From positions 65,128 to 129,127 of the forward strand of contig NZ_BDAI01000014.1 of NCBI RefSeq assembly GCF_002091755.1: a DNA stretch of 64,000 bases. The letters run 5' to 3'. The notes below the pieces were generated by a model. It was not told the origin of the DNA. It made no database searches and saw nothing but the letters and a program-made list of their open reading frames with translations. This DNA is from Pseudomonas nitroreducens NBRC 12694 (GTDB taxonomy: Bacteria; Pseudomonadota; Gammaproteobacteria; Pseudomonadales; Pseudomonadaceae). Position 1 is the stretch's first letter. Every line of letters starts with the position of its first letter. Positions 51,554-59,982 of the stretch are shown here, one piece after another. Both the position numbers and the translations under genes were made by a program.

Positions 51554-52465
51554 TCAGCCCTCCAGCGGTTTGCCCCAGATTTCCACCGTCATCGTTTCGC
51601 TGCGTCCCGGCGCCACGCTCATCACGTCGTCCCAGACCCGCGCGGTCTCGATACACAGCATCTGCTGCCAGGCATCGTCGGGGAACTGTGACAGGCGCGC
51701 GGCCTTGTCGATCCAGGGGTTCCACACCACCGCCGAGCGCGAACCGCTGGCCTTGATGTGGATGTCGCGCTCCCAGGCCGGGTCGCGGATCACCAGCGGC
51801 CTCTCCACGTCCAGGTAGATGCGGTCGGTTTCCCCGGCAATTCGCACCACGCCGTGTTGCTCGCGTAGCTCCCAGTTTTCCAGCGTTTCGACATAGCGGC
51901 AGCCCTGCAGCCCCTCGATGCTGGCCTGGCGCGCGTCGCCTACGGCGAAGTAGGTGTGCAGGGCCTGGCTGATCGGCAACGACGCGGTGCCCAGGTTGTG
52001 GGTGGTCATTTCCAGCGTCAGGTGTTCGCCGAAGCGCATCACCAGCTCCAGCCGTGCGGAGTGGGCCCAGCCCGGCAGACCGTTGCGCGCGTCGAAGCTG
52101 AAGTGCACGGAAAGCTGGCCCAGCTCGTCGGCGATATCGTCCAGCTGCCAGTCCAGCGCTCGCACCAGGCCGTGGGCGGGGGGCTTGTCGCCCTGGTAGG
52201 CGGTACGGATTTCCACCGGGTTGCGCTCCAGGTTGCCGAACCAGGGCCAGCAGACGGGCGCGCCGCCGCGCAGCGACTGGCCATGGCGGTACTCCGCGGT
52301 GTCGCTCAGCCATACCAGCGGCGGTTGCTCGTGGGGCTGGTAGCTCAGCAGTTGCGCGCCCTGCTGGGCAATCAGGGCTTCACCATAAGCGGTATGGATG
52401 CGCCAACAGGGCAGCTCATCGATCTGCACCTGTTCGACGCGGGGAGTCTGGATGTCGCTGCTCAT
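51554..52465 (-). CDS. D-hexose-6-phosphate mutarotase (aldose 1-epimerase family)
   Basis: 303 residues. YeaD-type mutarotase fold: GAQLLSYQPHEQPPLVWLSD, RGGAPVCWPWFG, HGLVRALDW, and SQALHTYFAVGD with the catalytic His; a Glu late in the chain (CIETARVWDD) completes the pair. It interconverts the alpha and beta anomers of glucose-6-phosphate-type sugars. ATG at 52465. Convergent with DUF3299. Confidence 0.9.
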   Translation of the reverse strand: MSSDIQTPRVEQVQIDELPCWRIHTAYGEALIAQQGAQLLSYQPHEQPPLVWLSDTAEYRHGQSLRGGAPVCWPWFGNLERNPVEIRTAYQGDKPPAHGLVRALDWQLDDIADELGQLSVHFSFDARNGLPGWAHSARLELVMRFGEHLTLEMTTHNLGTASLPISQALHTYFAVGDARQASIEGLQGCRYVETLENWELREQHGVVRIAGETDRIYLDVERPLVIRDPAWERDIHIKASGSRSAVVWNPWIDKAARLSQFPDDAWQQMLCIETARVWDDVMSVAPGRSETMTVEIWGKPLEG

Positions 52466-52546
52466 GGTGGTCTCCGGGACTGCGCTGCGAAAGTTTCAGT
52501 ATCACCGATCCTTCGCGGCGCAGGCAGTTCCCGGAGAATGAAAAGA

Positions 52547-53227
52547 TCAGCGCAGGCGCAGCTCTGCCAGGTGTGCGCGCTGTCGCCCTTCGCCGTCGAA
52601 GTTGGACGCACCCAGCCAAGCCTCGAAGGCCTGCTCGCAGCGCGGCCACTCGCTGTCGATGATGGAGAACCAGGCGGTGTCGCGGTTGCGGTCCTTGACT
52701 ACCGTAGCCTGGCGGAAAGTGCCCTCGAAGACGAAGCCCAGGCGCTCGGCGGCGCGCATGGAGCGGGCGTTGAGTGCGTTGCACTTCCATTCCAGGCGGC
52801 GGTAGCCCATCTCGAAGGCCCACTTGGCCAGCAGGTACACGGCCTCGGTGGAGGCCGGCGAGCGCTGCATCACGCGGCCGTAGGCAATGTGGCCGATTTC
52901 GATGCTGCCGTCCTTGGGGAAGATCCGCAGGTAGCTGAGCAGGCCGACAGCGCGGCCGTTCGTACGGTCGATCACGGCGAAGAACAGCGGGTCATTGCTC
53001 GCCGCGTTGCCCGCCAGCCAGGCATCGAACGGCGCGCGTTCGGGGAAGGGCCCGTAGGGCAGGTAGTCCCACAGGAGCGGGTCGGAATCCGGACCTTGCA
53101 GCGCTAGCCACAGGTCATCGCCGTGGAGGGCGACGTCCAGCGGCACGAGGTTGATGCTGCGGCCGGTCAGGGTGCGGCGTTCGGGGCTGGCGGCGGGGTG
53201 CCAGTTCAGCAGGGGTTGGTCGTTCAT
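52547..53227 (-). CDS. GNAT acetyltransferase, RimJ/RimL type
   Basis: 226 residues. GNAT domain with FAVIDRTNGRAVGLLSYLRI, IEIGHIAYGRVMQRSPASTEA (acetyl-CoA loop) and RLEWKCNALNARSMRAAERLGF. This is the RimJ/L-like group that acetylates N-termini or small amines; substrate unknown. It lies 12 bases behind the second GNAT gene on the same strand, so they form a pair. Confidence 0.88.
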   Translation of the reverse strand: MNDQPLLNWHPAASPERRTLTGRSINLVPLDVALHGDDLWLALQGPDSDPLLWDYLPYGPFPERAPFDAWLAGNAASNDPLFFAVIDRTNGRAVGLLSYLRIFPKDGSIEIGHIAYGRVMQRSPASTEAVYLLAKWAFEMGYRRLEWKCNALNARSMRAAERLGFVFEGTFRQATVVKDRNRDTAWFSIIDSEWPRCEQAFEAWLGASNFDGEGRQRAHLAELRLR

Positions 53228-53239
53228 GGGCGCTCCGGC

Positions 53240-53689
53240 TCAGAGAATCTTGCGGTACTGGACGAACCCGGAGCGGTCGGCGATCCGGTCGTAGAGGAAC
53301 ATGGCGTCGGTGTTGCTCTCGTGGGTCAGCCAGTGCACCCGCGAGGCGCCGTTGGCGCGGGCGTCGGCGTAGACGTGTTCGATCAACTGCGCGCCGATGC
53401 CGCCGCCGCGCTGGCCTTCAGCGACGTACAGGTCCTGCAGGTAGACGTAGTCGCCCTGGGTCCAGCAGGAGCGGTGGTAGATGAAGTGCACCAGGCCGAT
53501 GGCCTCGCCGTCGCGCCAGGCGAGGGCCGCGTGCATCGGCTCGGCCGCATCGAGGAAACGCTGCCAGGTGACCGCGCTGGTGGCCTCATCGATGGTGGTC
53601 TTGTAGAAGCGCTGGTAGCCCTGCCAGAGCGGCAGCCAGGCGGCGTGATCATCGGTGGTGATCGGGCGAATCTCGACAGCGGAAGACAT
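53240..53689 (-). CDS. GNAT acetyltransferase
   Basis: 149 residues. GNAT core: YVYLQDLYVAEGQRGGGIGA (acetyl-CoA-binding QRGGGIG) and SRVHWLTHESNTDAMFLYDR. ATG at 53689 (MSSAVEIRPITTDDHAAW) is used; the longer open frame to 53767 enters the intergenic promoter. Divergent from a MocR regulator at 53806, which probably controls this pair. Confidence 0.88.
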   Translation of the reverse strand: MSSAVEIRPITTDDHAAWLPLWQGYQRFYKTTIDEATSAVTWQRFLDAAEPMHAALAWRDGEAIGLVHFIYHRSCWTQGDYVYLQDLYVAEGQRGGGIGAQLIEHVYADARANGASRVHWLTHESNTDAMFLYDRIADRSGFVQYRKIL

Positions 53690-53805
53690 GGTGACGGCCT
53701 TGTGTGCGTTGGAATGCTTCCAGCCTAGGCGCTGAATTGGTTCTGCTAAAGAGCCATTCGTGATCAAATCAAAGGAACCATTGCCGCTGCCCTGGAAGCT
53801 GCCCC

Positions 53806-55260
53806 ATGAGTGTTCCGCTGCCTTTCAACCCGTCCGGTATTCGCCTCGATCCCGCGCGCCCGCTGGGGCTGCAGTTGTTCCAGGCGCTGCGTGAGCGGAT
53901 TCTCGATGGCCGCCTCGCGGCGCGTTCGCGATTGCCGGCCAGCCGCGACCTGGCGGCGTCGCTGAATGTTTCCCGCAATACCGTGGTGCGCGCCTACGAG
54001 CAGCTCTACGCCGAGGGCTATATCGAGGGGCGTACTGGCGATGGAACCTATGTGGCCGAACGGGTGCAGCCCTCTGTTGATACGGTGCGCAACGAAACGC
54101 GCAGCCCCGACGCACCGTCGCTGGAGCGCCTCGCGCGCCATCATCTGCCGCTGCCGCCCACCGGTGCGCCGCGCGCTTTCCGGGTCGGTGTGCCGGCCTT
54201 CGATCTCTTTCCCTTCGATACCTGGGCGCGTCTGCAGGCGCGCTTCTGGCGCGATCCGCCGCTGGACTGCCTGGGCTACGGCGACCCGGCCGGCGAGCAG
54301 CGCCTGCGCGAACTGGTCGCCGCCTACCTGCGCAGTACCCGCGGCCTGCACTGCGACGCCGGGCAGATCATCATCACCAGCGGTGCCCAGCAGGGCATCG
54401 CGCTGTGCGCGCAGGTACTGCTGGCCGAGGGTGACGGCGCAGCCATCGAGAACCCCGGCTACCGCGCCGCCGGGCATGCGTTCGCCACAGCGGGTGCGCA
54501 TCTGCATGGCGTTGCGGTGGACGCGGACGGTCTGCGTACCGACCAACTGGAGCAATTGCCGGATTGCCGGCTGGTCTACGTCACGCCTTCGCACCAGTAC
54601 CCCACCGGCGTAACGCTCTCGCTGGCGCGCCGTCTGGAGTTGCTGGAATGGGCCGAGCGCAGCAACGGCTGGATCGTCGAAGACGACTACGACGGCGAGT
54701 ACCGCTACAGCGGCACGCCACTGATGCCGCTGGCGGCGTTGGACCGGCACGACCGCGTGCTCTACGTCGGCACCTTCTGCAAGATCGCCTTCCCCGCGCT
54801 GCGTCTGGGCTATCTCGTCGTGCCGCCGGCGCTGGCGCAGGCCTTTGCCCGCCGCCGCGCGCTGGACGTACGCCACTCGGAGGTCGGCACCCAGCGGGTG
54901 ATGGCCGACTTCATCGCCGAAGGGCACTTCCAGCGGCATGTCCGTCGTATGCGCCGGGCCGCTCGCAGCCGCCGTGACGCGCTGCTGCGTGGCTGGCCGG
55001 AGGTCGCCGGCTGTGCAGCGATGCCGACGGTGGACGCTGGCCTGCACCTGTGCGTGCGGGTCGATAGCCGCGAGCGAGAGTTGGAATTGGTGCGGCGCGC
55101 GGCGTCCGTCGGCGTGGAGGTAAATGCCCTGAGCGATTACTGGCTGCCAGAGTCCACCGAGCCGGAAGACCAGCGTGCCGGACTGGTGCTGGGCTTCGCG
55201 GCGGTGCCGGAGGCGCGGATCGCCGAGGCGCTCAAGGCCCTGCGCAAGGCCTGGGCGTAG
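53806..55260 (+). CDS. MocR/PdxR-type regulator (GntR domain fused to aminotransferase)
   Basis: 484 residues. N-terminal GntR winged helix (LGLQLFQALRERILDGRLAA; LPASRDLAASLNVSRNTVVR) and a fold-type I aminotransferase-like domain from about 120, with ITSGAQQGIALCAQVLLAEG, EDDYDGEYRY (Asp/Tyr at PLP) and GTFCKIAFPALRLGYLV with the PLP lysine. MocR regulators sense PLP or amines. Stop codon TAG at 55258-55260 is part of the family C repeat that follows. Divergent from the GNAT pair, its likely target. Confidence 0.9.
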   Translation: MSVPLPFNPSGIRLDPARPLGLQLFQALRERILDGRLAARSRLPASRDLAASLNVSRNTVVRAYEQLYAEGYIEGRTGDGTYVAERVQPSVDTVRNETRSPDAPSLERLARHHLPLPPTGAPRAFRVGVPAFDLFPFDTWARLQARFWRDPPLDCLGYGDPAGEQRLRELVAAYLRSTRGLHCDAGQIIITSGAQQGIALCAQVLLAEGDGAAIENPGYRAAGHAFATAGAHLHGVAVDADGLRTDQLEQLPDCRLVYVTPSHQYPTGVTLSLARRLELLEWAERSNGWIVEDDYDGEYRYSGTPLMPLAALDRHDRVLYVGTFCKIAFPALRLGYLVVPPALAQAFARRRALDVRHSEVGTQRVMADFIAEGHFQRHVRRMRRAARSRRDALLRGWPEVAGCAAMPTVDAGLHLCVRVDSRERELELVRRAASVGVEVNALSDYWLPESTEPEDQRAGLVLGFAAVPEARIAEALKALRKAWA

Positions 55261-55343
55261 GGCGAATGACCGTTCACGGTTATCCGCCGTCCGGCCCCTG
55301 GCACGGCGGTTTTGGCGGATAACGCTTGAGGCGTTATGCGCCC
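55257..55343. repeat. Family C two-hairpin unit overlapping the MocR stop codon
   Basis: Bounded by CGTAGGGCGAATGACC and GGCGTTATGCGCCC. Its first bases supply the TAG stop of the MocR-type gene. Confidence 0.85.
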
Positions 55344-55448
55344 GAAGTCGTGTCCTGACACCTGGTTATTTCCTTAGCTGACTTACGAAGTTGGCGGGAG
55401 GCACTACGCTCCCTAGACTGTCGCCCTCTCGAAAAACCCGGAGCCGCC

Positions 55449-56639
55449 ATGAGCCTCGCCTTGTCCACCGTCCCCGAGCGCAAGTCCAGCGCGCTCTGGA
55501 TTGCCTTCCTTCTGTTGCTGGCCGGCGCGCTGTTCCTCGCCCAGGCGGTAAGCGGGCGCCAGGCACTGTTGTTCCTGGTCGGCGGTGCGCTGGGGCTGAC
55601 CCTTTACCACGCAGCGTTTGGTTTCACCTCCGCCTGGCGCGTGTTCATCCGTGAACGGCGTGGCGCCGGCTTGCGCGCACAGATGGTGATGCTGGCCATC
55701 GCGGTGCTGCTGTTCTTCCCGGCGCTTGCGGCCGGTACGCTGTTCGGCGAGCCAGTGAAGGGGCTGGTATCACCGGCCGGAACATCGGTGATCGTCGGCG
55801 CGTTCATCTTCGGTATCGGCATGCAGCTGGGCGGCGGCTGCGCTTCCGGCACGCTGTTCACCGTGGGCGGCGGCAATGCGCGGATGCTGGTGACCTTGCT
55901 GTTCTTCATCCTCAGTTCGGTGATCGCCACCCACCATATCGGCTGGTGGTTCGCCCTGCCGTCGTTGCCGCCGACCTCGATCGTCCAGTCCCTTGGTCTG
56001 TTCCCCGCGCTGATACTGAGCCTGGCGCTGTTTGCCGGCATTGCAGCCGTCAGCGTCGTGCTGGAGCGTCGTCGCCATGGCGTGCTGGAGCTGATAGCGA
56101 GCAATGGCGAGCACGGTGCCGGTCGCTTCCTTCGCGGTCCCTGGCCGCTGGTGTGGGGCGCCGTGGCACTGGCTTTGCTGAACTTCGCGACCCTGGCGCT
56201 GGCCGGGCGTCCGTGGGGCGTCACTTCGGCTTTCGCCCTGGGGGGCGCGAAGGCGTTCGAGAGCCTGGGGATAGCCGTCGACCAATGGGCGTTCTGGCAG
56301 GCCGACGCCAACGCCAAGGCGCTGGCTGCGCCGGTCTGGCAGGACGTCACCAGCGTCATGGACTTCGGCATCATGATCGGTGCATTGCTGGCCGCCGGCC
56401 TCGCCGGTCGCTTCGCACCGAGCCTGAAGATTCCCGCTCGCTCGCTGGTCGCGGCAGTGATCGGCGGCCTGCTGCTGGGCTACGGTGCGCGGCTGGCCTA
56501 CGGCTGCAATATCGGTGCGTACTTCAGCGGCATCGCCTCCGGCAGTCTGCATGGCTGGTCGCGGCGTTCTTCGGCAATACCGTGGGGGTGCGCCTGCGGC
56601 CGATCTTCTTCCCCGCCGAGCGCGTGGAAGAGCGCCTGA
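55449..56639 (+). CDS. YeeE/YedE family sulphur-compound transporter with a C-terminal frameshift
   Basis: 396 residues as read. YeeE/YedE (PF04143) fold with many helices and the two conserved cysteine motifs GMQLGGGCASGTLFTVGGGN and GARLAYGCNIGAYFSGIASG. These proteins import thiosulphate-like sulphur compounds. After SGSLHGW (codon at 56555) the reading frame gives SRRSSAIPWGCACGRSSSPP, unlike the family; the next frame gives the expected end LVAAFFGNTVGVRLRPIFFP and stops at 56650. Restoring one CTGG at 56555-56558 (CTGGCTGG instead of CTGG) would join them, for a 401-residue protein. ATG at 55449 after GGAGCC. Confidence 0.85.
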   Translation: MSLALSTVPERKSSALWIAFLLLLAGALFLAQAVSGRQALLFLVGGALGLTLYHAAFGFTSAWRVFIRERRGAGLRAQMVMLAIAVLLFFPALAAGTLFGEPVKGLVSPAGTSVIVGAFIFGIGMQLGGGCASGTLFTVGGGNARMLVTLLFFILSSVIATHHIGWWFALPSLPPTSIVQSLGLFPALILSLALFAGIAAVSVVLERRRHGVLELIASNGEHGAGRFLRGPWPLVWGAVALALLNFATLALAGRPWGVTSAFALGGAKAFESLGIAVDQWAFWQADANAKALAAPVWQDVTSVMDFGIMIGALLAAGLAGRFAPSLKIPARSLVAAVIGGLLLGYGARLAYGCNIGAYFSGIASGSLHGWSRRSSAIPWGCACGRSSSPPSAWKSA

Positions 56640-56651
56640 CCGGCTGCTGAG

Positions 56652-56822
56652 TCAGGCCGGGCGGGGCGTTTCGCGCTCTGCCCAGTAGGTCTGCCTGTGG
56701 CCGCGCGCCTGGTAGTCCCGCACCAGGGTTTCGGCCTCGGCGCGGGTCAGCTGGCGGCGCATGACGAAGCGGTTGCCGTTGTCGTCCAGGCGCAGCAGGC
56801 ACCAGTCCCGCTCCTCAGGCAT
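56652..56822 (-). CDS. Small hypothetical protein overlapping hdeD-like gene (56 residues)
   Basis: 56 residues, starting MPEERDWCLLRLDDNGNRFV and ending ETPRPA. Charged, helix-rich (QLTRAEAETLVRDYQARGH), soluble, with the look of small conserved Pseudomonas proteins rather than a shadow frame. Its ATG (56822-56820) overlaps the last 8 bases of the HdeD-like gene on the same strand, and its coding sequence fills the gap to the YeeE-type gene, tail to tail. No known domain. Confidence 0.6.
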   Translation of the reverse strand: MPEERDWCLLRLDDNGNRFVMRRQLTRAEAETLVRDYQARGHRQTYWAERETPRPA

Positions 56823-57375
56823 TGAAGGTCGATGTCTTGCGCAGGCGCAGCGCGAGCAGGATCAGCAGGACACCGAAGAACACCGAGTAAGCGCCGATCA
56901 CCCAGGCCACAGCGATCGCCCCGGCACCTGGATTGCCGATCATCAGCACACCAAACAGCACCGACACCACGCCGGAAAGCCCCAGCCACCATTCGTTCTG
57001 CAGCGCCTTGCGCAGACGGATGGCGGCGATGATCTGCAGCACCCCCATCACCAGCGCCCAGCCGGCGATCAGCATCAGCAGGCCGAGCGCAGTCAGCTGT
57101 GGCCAGAAGAAGGCGACCAGCCCGGCAGCAATCCCCAGCACTCCCACCAGCACTAGCGGCCACAAGGGCCGGCCGGATTCGCGCATCTGCGCGGCGGCGA
57201 TCAGGGTGAAGAGTCCGTCGACGAAGGCGTAGGCGCCGAAGAACAGCACCATCACCGTCAGCACGATGCCTGGCCAGACCATGGCGAGGATGCCGAACAG
57301 CAGGGCGGCGACGCCGCGCAGGGCGATCCATTTCCAGTGGCGGCCCAGGGCTTGCCAGAGTGGGTGTTGCGGCAT
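56815..57375 (-). CDS. HdeD/DUF308 family membrane protein
   Basis: 186 residues with six hydrophobic helices, in pairs typical of HdeD (RGVAALLFGILAMVWPGIVL; FGAYAFVDGLFTLIAA; LGIAAGLVAFFWPQLTAL; GVVSVLFGVLMIGNPGAGAI). HdeD gives acid tolerance in E. coli; role here unknown. The ATG at 57375 (MPQHPLWQALGRHWKW) is chosen; the open frame upstream is non-coding. The following 56-residue gene overlaps its stop. Confidence 0.88.
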   Translation of the reverse strand: MPQHPLWQALGRHWKWIALRGVAALLFGILAMVWPGIVLTVMVLFFGAYAFVDGLFTLIAAAQMRESGRPLWPLVLVGVLGIAAGLVAFFWPQLTALGLLMLIAGWALVMGVLQIIAAIRLRKALQNEWWLGLSGVVSVLFGVLMIGNPGAGAIAVAWVIGAYSVFFGVLLILLALRLRKTSTFNA

Positions 57376-57446
57376 GGCGGCGTTCCTCGCGAGGGGTATG
57401 AGTGAAACCATAGTCGTTGGCGCCCGGCGCAGGTCCTGACGTAGGG

Positions 57447-57474
57447 CAAAAGAAAGCCCGGCATGGGCCGGGCT
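57447..57474 (-). terminator. Minus-strand rho-independent terminator upstream of hdeD-like gene
   Basis: Minus strand: AGCCCGGC-CCAT-GCCGGGCT followed by TTCTTTT. It lies upstream of the hdeD-like start, so it ends a transcript that begins further right, near betI. Confidence 0.8.
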
Positions 57475-57634
57475 GTGAAGGGCCCGTCGCAACGGGCAGG
57501 TGCCGTCAGGCGACGTCACCGGGGAGAGCGGCTACGACACATCCGGTGCGGATTCTGCGATCCTTGCGGGTTGGAGTGTGGCGTAGCGATGAACGGTACG
57601 GGCCCCGCCATGCGGGCGCCTGGGGGTGTTGATG
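57447..57634 (-). ncRNA. Possible small RNA or short ORF divergent from betI
   Basis: On the minus strand TTGAAC (57669-57664), 17 bases, and TATGCT (57646-57641) could be a promoter, and the terminator at 57447-57474 ends the transcript, giving about 190 nt. The promoter overlaps the BetI operator-like palindrome. A 37-codon open frame (MLRCINTPRRPHGG...) starts at about 57644, within the proposed -10, so it would be out of place for a coding message; I favour RNA. No known family recognised. Confidence 0.3.
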
Positions 57635-57653
57635 CAACGCAGCATATTCTTAG

Positions 57654-57673
57654 TTGATTGAGCGTTCAATAAA
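57654..57673 (+). promoter_or_regulatory. BetI operator-like palindrome
   Basis: TTGATTGAGCGTTCAATAAA contains ATTGA-GCGT-TCAAT and matches the type of site bound by BetI upstream of bet genes. It lies 69-88 bases before the betI start. Confidence 0.7.
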
Positions 57674-57741
57674 AAACGAATAGACTGGCCCACAGTATCG
57701 CCGGACGGCACAGGTACGCCCGGCGAAGAGGAGATTGAAAA

Positions 57742-58335
57742 ATGCCCAAGGTCGGTATGCAGCCGATTCGCCGCTCCCAGCTGATCCACGCGACCCTCGA
57801 GGCGGTGGACCAGGTGGGCATGAGCGACGCCAGCATCGCCCTGATCGCCCGCCTGGCGGGGGTTTCCAACGGCATCATCAGCCACTACTTCCAGGACAAG
57901 AACGGGCTGCTGGAAGCGACGATGCGACATTTGATGTCGGCATTGAGCAAGGCCGTCGCCGAGCGCCGCGCTACCTTGCGCAACGACGAACCGCGTTCGC
58001 ATCTGCGCGCCATCATCGCGGGCAACTTCGACAGCTCCCAGGTCAACGGCCCGGCCATGAAGACCTGGTTGGCGTTCTGGGCCAGCAGCATGCATCAGCC
58101 GCAGCTGCGTCGCCTGCAACGGATCAATGACCACCGGCTGTATTCGAACCTGTGCAGCCAGTTCCGCCGCGAATTGCCGCTGGCCCAGGCCCGCAGCGCC
58201 GCTCGCGGGCTGGCCGCGCTGATCGACGGCCTCTGGCTGCGGGGCGCGCTTTCGGGCGACGCCTTCGACACCGAGCAGGCGTTGGCAATTGCCAACGACT
58301 ACCTCGACCAACAACTGGCCAAGCGCCCCGGGTAG
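57742..58335 (+). CDS. betI: TetR family choline-sensing repressor BetI
   Basis: 197 residues. TetR helix-turn-helix: SQLIHATLEAVDQVGMSDAS, ALIARLAGVSNGIISHYFQD. C-terminal ligand domain with MKTWLAFWASSMHQPQLRRL. It represses the bet genes until choline is present. ATG at 57742 follows GAGGAGA. Followed by betB and betA on the same strand, 46 bases to betB. Confidence 0.95.
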   Translation: MPKVGMQPIRRSQLIHATLEAVDQVGMSDASIALIARLAGVSNGIISHYFQDKNGLLEATMRHLMSALSKAVAERRATLRNDEPRSHLRAIIAGNFDSSQVNGPAMKTWLAFWASSMHQPQLRRLQRINDHRLYSNLCSQFRRELPLAQARSAARGLAALIDGLWLRGALSGDAFDTEQALAIANDYLDQQLAKRPG

Positions 58336-58381
58336 CGGGCGCAGCCTTGCGCTGACACCGACAAGAGAGGACCACCGCACC

Positions 58382-59854
58382 ATGGCTCGATTCGAAGTAC
58401 AGAAGCTCTACATTGGCGGTCGCTACGTGGAAGCCACCAGCGGCGCCACCTTCGAAACCATCAATCCGGCCAACGGTGAAGTCCTCGCCCAGGTACAACG
58501 CGCCTCGAAGGAAGACGTCGAGCGCGCCGTGCAGAGCGCGGTGGAAGGGCAGAAAGTCTGGGCGGCGATGACTGCCATGCAGCGCTCGCGCATCCTGCGC
58601 CGCGCCGTTGACATCCTCCGCGAACGCAACGACGAGTTGGCCGAACTGGAGACCCTCGACACTGGCAAGCCACTGGCCGAGACCCGCTTCGTCGACATCG
58701 TCACCGGCGCCGACGTGCTGGAGTACTACGCCGGCCTGGTGCCCGCCATCGAAGGCGAGCAGATCCCACTGCGCGAGACCAGCTTCGTCTACACCCGCCG
58801 CGAGCCATTGGGCGTGGTCGCCGGTATCGGCGCCTGGAACTACCCGATCCAGATCGCCCTGTGGAAATCCGCGCCGGCCCTGGCCGCCGGTAACGCGATG
58901 ATCTTCAAGCCCAGCGAAGTCACCCCGCTTTCCGTGCTCAAGCTCGCCGAGATCTACACCGAGGCCGGCCTGCCCGATGGCGTGTTCAACGTGCTCACCG
59001 GCAGCGGCCGCGAAGTCGGCCAGTGGCTGACCGAGCATCCCGCCATCGAGAAGATTTCCTTCACCGGCGGCACCTCCACCGGCAAGAAGGTCATGGCCAG
59101 CGCTTCCAGCTCCTCGCTCAAGGAAGTCACCATGGAGCTGGGCGGCAAGTCGCCGCTGATCATCTTCGAGGACGCCAACCTCGACCGCGCCGCCGACATT
59201 GCCGTCATGGCCAACTTCTTCAGCTCCGGCCAGGTGTGCACCAACGGTACCCGGGTGTTCATCCCGCGCAACCTGCAGGCGCGCTTCGAGGCGAAGGTGC
59301 TGGAACGCGTGAAGCGCATTCGCCTGGGCAACCCGCAGGACGAAAACACCAACTTCGGCCCGTTGGTGAGCTTTCCACACATGGAGAGCGTGCTCTCCTA
59401 TATAGAGTCCGGCAAAGAACAGAAGGCCCGCCTGCTGTGCGGTGGCGAGCGCGTCACCCAGGGCGAGTTCGGCAAGGGCGCGTATGTCGCCCCGACCGTG
59501 TTCACCGACTGCCGTGACGACATGACCATCGTCCGCGAGGAAATCTTCGGGCCGGTCATGAGCATCCTCGTCTACGACAGCGAAGACGAGGCCATCCGCC
59601 GCGCCAACGACACCGAGTACGGCCTCGCCGCTGGCGTCGTCACCCAGGACCTGGCCCGCGCGCACCGGGCGATTCACCGCCTGGAAGCAGGCATCTGCTG
59701 GATCAACACCTGGGGCGAGTCGCCGGCCGAGATGCCGGTTGGCGGATACAAGCAATCGGGGGTCGGTCGTGAGAACGGCCTGACCACCCTGGCTCACTAC
59801 ACTCGCATCAAATCCGTACAGGTAGAGCTGGGCGACTACACCTCGGTGTTCTGA
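58382..59854 (+). CDS. betB: Betaine aldehyde dehydrogenase BetB
   Basis: 490 residues. ALDH fold: GAWNYPIQIALWKSAPALA (cofactor), catalytic Glu in TMELGGKSPLI and Cys in SSGQVCTNGTRVF. It oxidises betaine aldehyde to glycine betaine with NAD(P)+. ATG at 58382 (MARFEVQKLYIGGRYVEA). Between betI and betA, as in other pseudomonads. Confidence 0.96.
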   Translation: MARFEVQKLYIGGRYVEATSGATFETINPANGEVLAQVQRASKEDVERAVQSAVEGQKVWAAMTAMQRSRILRRAVDILRERNDELAELETLDTGKPLAETRFVDIVTGADVLEYYAGLVPAIEGEQIPLRETSFVYTRREPLGVVAGIGAWNYPIQIALWKSAPALAAGNAMIFKPSEVTPLSVLKLAEIYTEAGLPDGVFNVLTGSGREVGQWLTEHPAIEKISFTGGTSTGKKVMASASSSSLKEVTMELGGKSPLIIFEDANLDRAADIAVMANFFSSGQVCTNGTRVFIPRNLQARFEAKVLERVKRIRLGNPQDENTNFGPLVSFPHMESVLSYIESGKEQKARLLCGGERVTQGEFGKGAYVAPTVFTDCRDDMTIVREEIFGPVMSILVYDSEDEAIRRANDTEYGLAAGVVTQDLARAHRAIHRLEAGICWINTWGESPAEMPVGGYKQSGVGRENGLTTLAHYTRIKSVQVELGDYTSVF

Positions 59855-59982
59855 TCGCCGCGATCGAGCCATGAAAGGCCGGTCGCAGGCTTGACTCCCT
59901 GACCACCGGCCATTCCCCACACGCAGACACCGGCGCGCACGCGTCGCGGGCGGTGTCATGCCTGAAAAAGAGGAAGGCCTGC

